Assembly (NCBI GenBank): GCA_902462325.1
Contig: CABQBF010000135.1
Coordinates: 1-7,282, forward strand
Length of the DNA stretch: 7,282 nt
Direction: 5' to 3'
From: an uncultured Peptococcaceae bacterium
Lineage (GTDB): Bacteria; Bacillota; Peptococcia; Peptococcales; Peptococcaceae
The translations under genes were made by a program, and so were the position numbers. Below, piece after piece: positions 1 to 4,957 of this stretch; within the stretch, counting starts at the first letter, position 1, and each line of letters opens with the position of its first letter. The notes under the pieces are model-generated. The model had not been told where the DNA came from. It searched no databases and saw nothing but the letters and a program-made list of their open reading frames with translations.

Positions 1-20
1 GGTTTGGGGCGGGCCTAGAC

Positions 21-245
21 TTATCGCGGGCCAGGCGGCCGCCGATATAAATTGCGTGGTGTTCTTCGCATGTGCTGCCGTAATCGTTCGGTGCCGGAAG
101 CAAGCTTCTCAATAAAGGGAAAAAATTCTTCCAGCGCATTTAACAAATGATCCACACTGTCTGCTAAACCACGCATACTGGTTGTGGTGCTTTTCAGGTG
201 GTCAACAGTGCGAACCAGCGGTTCTGTTGCCCGTTCTTCACCCAT
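21..245 (-). CDS. small helical protein with basic tail, second gene of a putative sporulation operon
   Basis: A 74-aa protein that I do not recognise. Its ATG (245-243) overlaps the TAA of the upstream Cys-rich gene as TAATG, so translation is probably coupled and no separate ribosome site is needed. Residues about 8-58 look like amphipathic helix or coiled coil, with regularly spaced hydrophobics (LVRTVDHL, LADSVDHLLNALEEFFPFIEKLA). Residues 54-74 form a strongly basic, Arg/Pro-rich tail with eight arginines. There is no signal peptide, no membrane segment and no cysteine, unlike its partner. The position behind a sigma-K-like promoter suggests expression in the mother cell late in sporulation, perhaps as a binding partner of the Cys-rich protein. 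That role is inference. No terminator is visible before the window edge, so the operon may continue beyond position 1. Confidence 0.72.
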   Translation of the reverse strand: MGEERATEPLVRTVDHLKSTTTSMRGLADSVDHLLNALEEFFPFIEKLASGTERLRQHMRRTPRNLYRRPPGPR

Positions 246-463
246 TAGCAGCCGCAGTTATTGTTGCAGCCGCAACCGCAGTTGCCGCCGTTGAAGATAC
301 CGCAGCTGAACAACCATCTCAGCAGCCAGATGATAATAATCAGCATAATCAATGTTTCAAAGAAGCTGCCGTTGCAGCCGCCGCCAAAACCACTGCAGTT
401 ATCGTCGCAGCAACCGTTACCCCAACCTAAACCAAACTGACTTGTTAAATTTTCAGACATCAT
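245..463 (-). CDS. Cys/Gly/Asn-rich small protein with one hydrophobic segment, putative spore-layer protein
   Basis: A 72-aa protein with no family I can name. The layout is Gly/Cys-rich residues 11-33 (GNGCCDDNC, GGGC), a very hydrophobic stretch at about 34-52 (LIMLIIIIWLL) that could be a membrane helix, and a Cys tail at 61-72 (NCGCGCNNNCGC). Ten of 72 residues are Cys. A strong Shine-Dalgarno AAAGGAGG at about 471-478 lies 6 nt before the first ATG (463). A second ATG follows at once (460) and is equally usable. The arrangement recalls short Gly-rich sporulation proteins of the YjcZ type (a hydrophobic segment flanked by Gly/Cys), but this is only a resemblance in composition. The upstream promoter fits sigma-K, so a role in the spore coat or exosporium with disulphide or metal cross-linking is plausible. 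Translation is coupled to the next gene. Confidence 0.8.
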   Translation of the reverse strand: MMSENLTSQFGLGWGNGCCDDNCSGFGGGCNGSFFETLIMLIIIIWLLRWLFSCGIFNGGNCGCGCNNNCGC

Positions 464-495
464 GAATTTCCTCCTTTAAGTTCTTGAAGTTTTTG

Positions 496-512
496 GAGTG
501 TCTCTCTCACTC
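496..512 (-). other. stem-loop near the predicted 5' end of the Cys-rich operon mRNA
   Basis: GAGTG (496-500) and CACTC (508-512) form a 5-bp stem with a 7-nt loop. On the minus strand it begins 7 nt after the -10 box, so it would lie at about +1 to +17 of the transcript. It may protect the mRNA 5' end. The stem is short and could be chance. Confidence 0.35.
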
Positions 513-519
513 ACATTAA

Positions 520-547
520 TATCCTATGTAGAAATGGCAAAAGGGTG
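520..547 (-). promoter_or_regulatory. sigma-K-like promoter of the minus-strand Cys-rich operon
   Basis: Read on the minus strand, CACC (547-544) is followed, 16 nt after its AC core, by CATAGGATA (528-520). This fits the B. subtilis mother-cell sigma-K consensus mACm-N16/17-CATAnnnTA at every specified base. The predicted start is near 513, giving a leader of about 50 nt to the ATG at 463. Sigma-E boxes are related (CATAcAnT), but the ATA-rich sigma-E -35 is absent. Assignment is by consensus only. Confidence 0.6.
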
Positions 548-589
548 AAAACAAATTGCAAAAAATTTCAGAAGGGAGGGAAAAGTAGC

Positions 590-814
590 ATGTCTAACAA
601 TCCAGAACAGCAGCCTGCTGCGCCGGGCAGTTTAAATGATCTCAAATTGCTGGTGCAGCAGTTTGAAATGTTTCTACCGGAAGATAAGCGTTCTGTCATT
701 CACAATACCATCGCGCAATTAGAAGCAAGCGGCGGCATTCAGAATGAAGCGCAGGGCCAGCAGATGTTGTCACAGCTCATGCAAGCGCTAGGTTTAACTG
801 GCTTGCAGCGTTAA
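590..814 (+). CDS. small acidic/Gln-rich protein of unknown function upstream of spoIIM
   Basis: A 74-aa protein, not recognised. The ATG at 590 is preferred because GGGAGGG (about 574-580) lies 9 nt upstream. The longer frame opening with GTG at 545 would add a lysine-rich stretch that overlaps this ribosome site. The N-terminus is Gln/Pro-rich and likely disordered (NNPEQQPAAPGS). Residues about 15-72 are predicted amphipathic helices with leucine spacing (LNDLKLLVQQFEMFL and MLSQLMQALGLTGL). It has no Cys, no signal peptide and no membrane segment. It is divergent from the Cys-rich operon, and spoIIM follows 79 bp later on the same strand, separated by a hairpin. I see no clear promoter between 464 and 589 on this strand. 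A sporulation role is possible from position only. Confidence 0.7.
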   Translation: MSNNPEQQPAAPGSLNDLKLLVQQFEMFLPEDKRSVIHNTIAQLEASGGIQNEAQGQQMLSQLMQALGLTGLQR

Positions 815-817
815 AAA

Positions 818-853
818 ACTCCTCCGTCTCAAACATGGAAATGGCGGAGGAGT
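818..853. terminator. hairpin between the small gene and spoIIM
   Basis: ACTCCTCCG (818-826) pairs perfectly with CGGAGGAGT (845-853) over an 18-nt loop that may itself fold (CAT/ATG). It begins 3 nt after the stop codon at 814. On the plus strand it is followed by ATGGGGAC with no T-run, so it is not a canonical forward terminator. On the minus strand six Ts follow it, so it would end antisense transcription coming from the spoIIM side. In the plus direction it could attenuate or process a shared mRNA. Confidence 0.5.
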
Positions 854-893
854 ATGGGGACAAGCAGTTCCGCAGAAGGGAGAAGGGTCTATT

Positions 894-1430
894 ATGAAAA
901 AAATAATTCTTTTACATAGTTTCTTATTGTTCAGCGGTTTTCTTTTCGGGCTGGCGGCCTATTTCTGTCTGCCGGAGGAGCAAATTCTGGCTTTGCAGCA
1001 ATATCTGACTGTGCAAATGCAGGATTTATCTGCTACAGCAACCTTGGCAGAGACAGCAGGCCGCGTGTTTCGTTCCAACGCGATGGACTTCGTGCGCGTC
1101 TATTTGGCTGGGATTTGTCTGCTGGGCGTACCGCTAATCCTGCTATTTTTATTTTTAAAAGGCTTTACCTTTGGTTTTGTGGCTTGTTTTTTGCTGGCCC
1201 ATTCGCCCTTGCTCTTGTTGTCCCGTCTGCTCTATTTTCCGTCGCTGATTGCCGTCACCGTTTTAGGCTGTCGCTTTAGTCTAATGCTGGTACAAAATCG
1301 TGCCAGCAGTCCGCTGCGGCAATTACTGCAATATACTGTTGGTTTTGCATTTTTTCTGGTATTGGTACTGTTGCTTAGCTGCATAGACGGTTTCAGCAGC
1401 TATCACTATCTGCACAGGCTGTTAGGATAA
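894..1430 (+). CDS. spoIIM: stage II sporulation protein M (SpoIIM)
   Basis: A polytopic membrane protein of 178 aa, somewhat shorter than the roughly 214-aa B. subtilis SpoIIM. In that family SpoIIM anchors the SpoIID-SpoIIP peptidoglycan-degrading complex in the mother-cell engulfing membrane, and it is made under sigma-E. Visible here are an N-terminal membrane helix (about 4-25), an external loop (about 26-65) ending in FRSN, and a hallmark central stretch at about 70-100 (YLAGICLLGVPLILLFLFLKG followed by FTFGF). Further helices lie at about 92-112, 113-133 and 145-163. The conserved pattern 'G-x-P-hydrophobic run-KG-x-x-x-GF' is what identifies the family. AGAAGGG (881-887) gives a ribosome site about 6 nt before the ATG. 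I cannot find a convincing sigma-E promoter directly upstream, so the gene may be read from beyond the small gene at 590. Location next to xerD and deoB agrees with other Bacillota. Confidence 0.88.
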   Translation: MKKIILLHSFLLFSGFLFGLAAYFCLPEEQILALQQYLTVQMQDLSATATLAETAGRVFRSNAMDFVRVYLAGICLLGVPLILLFLFLKGFTFGFVACFLLAHSPLLLLSRLLYFPSLIAVTVLGCRFSLMLVQNRASSPLRQLLQYTVGFAFFLVLVLLLSCIDGFSSYHYLHRLLG

Positions 1431-1453
1431 CTGCTAAATAATAGTTAAATTGC

Positions 1454-1482
1454 TGGCATGCTTTGTTGGTACATGCTATAAT
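1454..1482 (+). promoter_or_regulatory. sigma-A promoter with extended -10, upstream of the VOC gene
   Basis: TGCTATAAT (1474-1482) is a perfect extended -10 (TGn-TATAAT). The -35 at 17-nt spacing (TGGCAT, 1454-1459) is weak, as is common for extended -10 promoters. The predicted start is near 1489, leaving a short leader of about 27 nt to the ATG at 1516. It separates housekeeping expression of the VOC gene from spoIIM. Confidence 0.6.
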
Positions 1483-1515
1483 AAAAGCAGTATTTTCAGA
1501 AAGCGGGGCGATTGG

Positions 1516-1983
1516 ATGAACTATGGTTATACCGTGTTGGCTGTAGCCGATGTACATAAGGCGCGAACATTTTATGAAGATTTGTTTGCATTGGAGTTGT
1601 ATCAGGATTATGGTCTCAACATTGCCTTTACCTGCGGTTTGTCGTTGCAGCAGAAATTCGATTGGCTGGTAGGCATACCGGCAGAACAAATTGTGCAGAA
1701 CAGCAACAACATGGAGTTGGCCTTCGAAACGGAAGATTTTGACGGTTTTCTGCAAAAGCTGAGAGCTTATCCACAAATCCGCTATCTGCACGATGTCATG
1801 GAGCATAGCTGGGGCCAGCGGGTGATTCGCTTTTATGACCTGGATGGACATCTCATTGAAGTGGGCGAATCTATGGCCATGGTAATCCGGCGATTTTTAA
1901 AGGAGGGGCTTACCATGGAGCAAATTTCTGTCAAGATGGACGCTTCTGTAGACGATTTGGAAAAGCTGCTGCATAATTCATAA
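1516..1983 (+). CDS. VOC (glyoxalase/bleomycin-resistance) superfamily protein with C-terminal helical tail
   Basis: A 155-aa member of the vicinal oxygen chelate fold, which gathers glyoxalases, extradiol dioxygenases and resistance proteins. The substrate cannot be predicted. The beta-alpha-beta module opens with YTVLAVADVHKARTFYEDLF (residues 5-24) and closes with FYDLDGHLIEVGE (106-118). Glu115 sits where VOC enzymes carry a metal ligand, while the typical early His ligand is not clear. Residues 119-155 (starting MAMVIRRFLKEGLTMEQIS) exceed the fold and look like a short helix-turn-helix-like extension, a tail I recall from clostridial VOC proteins. The ATG at 1516 is chosen because the in-frame TTG at 1450 lies before the promoter -10. 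The ribosome site GCGGGG (about 1503-1508) is modest. It is a single-gene unit between its own promoter and terminator. Confidence 0.82.
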   Translation: MNYGYTVLAVADVHKARTFYEDLFALELYQDYGLNIAFTCGLSLQQKFDWLVGIPAEQIVQNSNNMELAFETEDFDGFLQKLRAYPQIRYLHDVMEHSWGQRVIRFYDLDGHLIEVGESMAMVIRRFLKEGLTMEQISVKMDASVDDLEKLLHNS

Positions 1984-1993
1984 AAAATGTTGC

Positions 1994-2026
1994 AAGAACA
2001 GACTGCATGCGGCCTGTTCTTTTTTC
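1994..2026 (+). terminator. rho-independent terminator after the VOC gene
   Basis: AAGAACAG (1994-2001) pairs with CTGTTCTT (2014-2021), with a 12-nt loop containing GCATGC, and runs into TTTTTT (2020-2025). It starts 11 nt after the stop codon. Confidence 0.85.
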
Positions 2027-2146
2027 CATCGGCACTTTTTGCTGGACAAGCACTACAGAAAGCTTTACACTGAGAATAAAGTACCGTGAATAGCAATCAT
2101 TTTTCAGGAAAACACTGATAGAAAAGCAGAAATAGGACGTGATACG

Positions 2147-3052
2147 ATGCTGGAACAGGCCATTGATGATTACATCGTTTATTTAACGGTAGAAAAGGGT
2201 TCTTCCCGCAATACCATTGAAGCGTACAGCAATGATGTGCGCAAGCTGGCACAATACCTCAGCGATGAGCAGATTGAAGATTGGAAACAGGTAGACCAGG
2301 TTACGGTGCGGGGGTATTTGGCCCATCTGCAAAAAGAACAGGTGACCAACACGACCAGAGCCCGCAATGTGGCAGCGCTAAAAGGATTTTTCCGTTTTTT
2401 ATATCTGGAAAAGTACACCGACAGCAATTTAGGTGAACAACTGGAAGGACCTCGCAAGGAAAAGGTATTGCCTAAATATTTAACGCTGGAAGAAGTGGAG
2501 AGGCTTTTAGACGCGCCGGATATTACCACGCCTAATGGCTGTCGGGATAAAGCCATGCTGGAATTGCTATATGCCTCCGGTTTGCGAGTGACAGAACTGA
2601 TTACCTTACGGCAGGGTGATATCAGCTTTGAGATGGCTTATGTGCGCTGCTTTGGCAAGGGCGCCAAAGAACGCATTATTCCGCTAGGGCGTTATGCTTT
2701 AGAAGCGCTGGAGCAATATAACAATCATTGTCGGCCTAAAGTGGCCAACAACTGGCAGACGGACATTTTATTTCTGAACAAAAGCGGTAAAGGTTTAACC
2801 CGACAAGGTTTTTGGAAAATTATTAAAAAGTACGGTAAAGAGGCAGGCATTACCGCCGATTTGACACCCCATGTATTACGCCATTCTTTTGCCACCCATT
2901 TATTATCCAACGGCGCCGATTTGCGGGCCATTCAGGAAATGCTGGGCCATGCTGATATTGCCACCACTCAGATTTATACCCATCTGTTGGGGCAGCAGAT
3001 GCTGGAGGTTTACGAAGCAGCCCATCCGCGGGCCAAGCTGCCGAAGAAATAA
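2147..3052 (+). CDS. xerD: site-specific tyrosine recombinase XerD
   Basis: A 301-aa recombinase that, with XerC (CodV in B. subtilis), resolves chromosome dimers at the dif site during division. The N-terminal SAM-like core-binding domain spans about 1-88 (YLTVEKGSSRNTIEAYSND). The catalytic domain spans about 105-295. All six catalytic residues are present: Arg147 (SGLRVTEL), Lys171 (FGKGAKERIIPLG), His242 and Arg245 (HVLRHSFATHLL), His268 (LGHADIATTQIYTHL) and nucleophile Tyr277. They match E. coli XerD numbering within one or two positions. Length is normal for the family. The spoIIM/xerD/deoB neighbourhood favours XerD over XerC. The ribosome site is weak (AGGA, about 2134-2137). A TTTACA at 2064 has no good -10 partner, so the promoter is unclear. 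The stop codon touches the parS palindrome. Confidence 0.93.
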   Translation: MLEQAIDDYIVYLTVEKGSSRNTIEAYSNDVRKLAQYLSDEQIEDWKQVDQVTVRGYLAHLQKEQVTNTTRARNVAALKGFFRFLYLEKYTDSNLGEQLEGPRKEKVLPKYLTLEEVERLLDAPDITTPNGCRDKAMLELLYASGLRVTELITLRQGDISFEMAYVRCFGKGAKERIIPLGRYALEALEQYNNHCRPKVANNWQTDILFLNKSGKGLTRQGFWKIIKKYGKEAGITADLTPHVLRHSFATHLLSNGADLRAIQEMLGHADIATTQIYTHLLGQQMLEVYEAAHPRAKLPKK

Positions 3053-3074
3053 AAATGTTTCACGTGAAACATTT
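3053..3074. promoter_or_regulatory. parS: parS centromere site (ParB/Spo0J binding)
   Basis: The core TGTTTCACGTGAAACA (3056-3071) is identical to the widely conserved chromosomal parS consensus. The perfect inverted repeat extends to 22 bp (3053-3074), beginning at the base after the xerD stop codon. ParB (Spo0J) loads and slides here, and recruits the SMC condensin to segregate the chromosome. It is the only such site in the window. It may also affect transcription of the downstream operon. Confidence 0.92.
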
Positions 3075-3080
3075 GCAATG

Positions 3081-3110
3081 TTATCTAATTGTTCTATCTC
3101 ATAATATAAT
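3081..3110 (+). promoter_or_regulatory. possible sigma-A promoter of the methyltransferase-deoB-pdp operon
   Basis: TATAAT (3105-3110) is a perfect -10. The only nearby -35 at usable spacing is TTATCT (3081-3086, 18 nt, three of six matches). The region is AT-rich, so a chance -10 is possible. If real, it starts near 3117 and lies about 10-35 bp downstream of parS, leaving a very short leader. Confidence 0.35.
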
Positions 3111-3134
3111 TTTAAAAAAAGGAGCGATGATTTC

Positions 3135-3773
3135 GTGGGTGACGCCTATTATCAAAATGCCTGTAAACCGGAAGGGGCCGACGGTGAAAAAATTTTGGAG
3201 CATTTCAATACACACCATGTAGAGTTGGCTCGCTGGGCCTTTAGCCATTTACAAATAAATTCCCATGCCACAGCATTGGACATTGGTTGCGGTGGTGGGG
3301 CCAATTTGGCAACCCTGTTGACTTTGTGCAAAGATGGAGCCGTGACCGGGCTGGATTATTCAGCCGTCAGCGTGGCCAAATCCGCTGTAGTTAATCAGCA
3401 GGCAGTGCAGGAGGGGCGGTGTCAGGTATTGCAGGGTGATGTGATGGATCTGCCCTTCGCCGAAGCGCAATTTGATTTGATTACCGCTTTTGAAACCGTA
3501 TACTATTGGCCCGATTTGGCACAGGCTTTTGCGCAAGTCTTTACGGTGTTAAAGCCTGGCGGACGATTTTTTATCTGTAATGAAGCGGACGGAACCAATC
3601 CAGACGATGAAAAATGGCCTCAACTAATTGACGGCATGACCATTTACACCCAGCAGCAATTACAAGCGTTGTTGACAGCAGCGGGATTTGTGCATCTGAA
3701 AGCAGACCATGCAGCCCAAAAAGGCTGGCTCTGCATTACAGCCAGCAAGCCGAAAGGGGGAATAATTCAGTGA
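3135..3773 (+). CDS. class I SAM-dependent methyltransferase, substrate unknown
   Basis: A 212-aa protein of the Methyltransf_11/25 type. Motif I for S-adenosylmethionine binding is ALDIGCGGGAN (residues 47-57). Asp74 (TGLDYS) is the acidic residue that holds the ribose hydroxyls. GDVMDLPF (101-108) and FETVYYWPDL (119-128) follow, then the post-motif VLKPGGRFFICNEADG (138-153). The N-terminal 40 residues probably form the cap. It is presumably cytosolic, because no signal or membrane segment is visible. It starts with GTG at 3135, supported by AAAGGAG (3118-3124) 10 nt upstream. Its TGA overlaps the deoB GTG by 4 nt (GTGA), so it is translated with deoB. Small-molecule methylation is typical of this family, but nothing here indicates the acceptor, and it is not a known step of nucleoside salvage. 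Confidence 0.88.
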   Translation: MGDAYYQNACKPEGADGEKILEHFNTHHVELARWAFSHLQINSHATALDIGCGGGANLATLLTLCKDGAVTGLDYSAVSVAKSAVVNQQAVQEGRCQVLQGDVMDLPFAEAQFDLITAFETVYYWPDLAQAFAQVFTVLKPGGRFFICNEADGTNPDDEKWPQLIDGMTIYTQQQLQALLTAAGFVHLKADHAAQKGWLCITASKPKGGIIQ

Positions 3774-4957
3774 CAGCAAAACGCAAAGCAATCATTCTGG
3801 TGTTGGACAGCGCAGGTATTGGCGCTTTACCGGATGCAGATCAATATGGTGATGCTGGCGCCAACACCTGGCAGCGCATCGCAGAAGCCATGCCTGCGTT
3901 GGAACTGCCTTACCTGAATGGGTTGGGGCTTTTTCGATTGGTGCCCCAGTTTGCAGCACGGCAAAAAATTGGCACTGGTCTACCATGCTATACCGCTCGT
4001 ATGGCAGAGTTGTCTAAAGGCAAGGACACCATCACCGGACATTGGGAATTATGCGGCATTATCACGGAAGAACCGTCTCCAACTTTTCCCAATGGATTTC
4101 CTGAAGAATTGTTACAACAGATTTATGAAAAAACAGGCGTGACTTTTCTAGGCAACGAGGTAGCCTCTGGCACAGAGATTATCGCCCGTCTGGGCGATGC
4201 CCATGTGCGCACCGGTAAACCTATTTTATATACATCGGCTGACAGCGTGCTGCAAATTGCCGCCCACGAAGATGTGGTTTCGGTGCCTGAGCTGTACCGT
4301 ATTTGCCAGGCAGCCCGGGACTTAACCCGCTCTGGTCCCTATAAGGTGGGTCGTGTCATTGCTCGCCCCTTTGTAGGTGTCAGCGGTGCCTATCAGCGCA
4401 CTGCCAACCGCCATGATTTTGCCTTAACGGTACCATCTCACAATTTATTGCAGGATCTATTGGTGCAAGGCCAACAGGTGCTGGCAGTGGGCAAAATTCA
4501 GGACATTTTTGCCGGCACAGCCTTCACGCAAGCCGTACACACCAGCAGCAATGAAGATGGCATGGCCCGCACTATGGAATTGTATCAGCAATTGCAGCAA
4601 GGGCTGCTCTTTGTTAATCTGGTAGACTTTGACATGAAATACGGACACCGCCGCGATATTGTCGGTTACGGCAAAGCGTTGGCCGCTTTTGACGCGCAGT
4701 TGGGACAGCTTTTACAGCAACTAGACCAGCAGACCCTCCTTATTATCACCGCAGACCACGGCTGTGACCCTGGCTATAGCGGTACCGACCACACCCGCGA
4801 ATATGTGCCGCTTTTGCTCTGCGGCCACATGGTAAAGGCTAACGGCGCTGTAGATACCCGCAACAGCTTTGCCGATTTAGCCGCCACCTTAGCCGATTAT
4901 TTCGCGATTACTTATACAGGCGCAGGAAGCAGCTTTGCCAAGGAGGTATTTGGATGA
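3770..4957 (+). CDS. deoB: phosphopentomutase (DeoB/Drm)
   Basis: A 395-aa enzyme of normal length. It interconverts (deoxy)ribose-1-phosphate and (deoxy)ribose-5-phosphate, linking nucleoside breakdown to the pentose phosphate pathway, and uses two Mn2+ in an alkaline-phosphatase-type fold. Metal and catalytic residues are all visible: Asp13 (LVLDSAGIG), phosphorylated Thr87 (GKDTITGHWE), Asp288 and His293 (VDFDMKYGHRRD), Asp329-His330 (TADHG) and His341 (DHTREYVP). They equal the known B. cereus sites with an offset of about two. The cap domain lies at about 100-220. It starts with GTG inside the methyltransferase stop codon, with AAAGGGGG (3753-3760) as ribosome site. It overlaps pdp by 4 nt (ATGA). 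The neighbouring phosphorylase supplies its substrate. Confidence 0.96.
   Translation: MTAKRKAIILVLDSAGIGALPDADQYGDAGANTWQRIAEAMPALELPYLNGLGLFRLVPQFAARQKIGTGLPCYTARMAELSKGKDTITGHWELCGIITEEPSPTFPNGFPEELLQQIYEKTGVTFLGNEVASGTEIIARLGDAHVRTGKPILYTSADSVLQIAAHEDVVSVPELYRICQAARDLTRSGPYKVGRVIARPFVGVSGAYQRTANRHDFALTVPSHNLLQDLLVQGQQVLAVGKIQDIFAGTAFTQAVHTSSNEDGMARTMELYQQLQQGLLFVNLVDFDMKYGHRRDIVGYGKALAAFDAQLGQLLQQLDQQTLLIITADHGCDPGYSGTDHTREYVPLLLCGHMVKANGAVDTRNSFADLAATLADYFAITYTGAGSSFAKEVFG

Noticed and set aside
182..430. Plus-strand open frame of 82 codons, Ala/Val-rich
   Set aside because: It is antisense to the minus-strand Cys-rich operon. The Ala/Val runs are the reverse of Gly/Cys/Asn codons, and the minus genes have the promoter, ribosome site and coupling.
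545..589. GTG start at 545 for the 74-aa gene
   Set aside because: It would translate through the strong ribosome site at 574-580. The ATG at 590 is correctly spaced from it.
1450..1515. TTG start at 1450 for the VOC gene
   Set aside because: The added residues overlap the extended -10 promoter and do not belong to the VOC fold.
2064..2092. TTTACA as the -35 of a xerD promoter
   Set aside because: The sequence at 17 nt spacing (TGAATA) is a poor -10, and no sigma-F/G -10 follows it either.
1393..2096. Minus-strand frames under the VOC gene and its terminator
   Set aside because: They are antisense to a recognised VOC protein, show no ribosome sites, and one crosses the terminator.
3100..3108. 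CATAATATA, a sigma-K -10 match upstream of the methyltransferase
   Set aside because: No AC at 16 or 17 nt upstream; the stretch is AT-rich and housekeeping genes follow.
2147..3134. A dif recombination site or mobile element around xerD
   Set aside because: No sequence resembling a dif site, no flanking repeats and no other integrase cargo; xerD sits in its usual chromosomal context.
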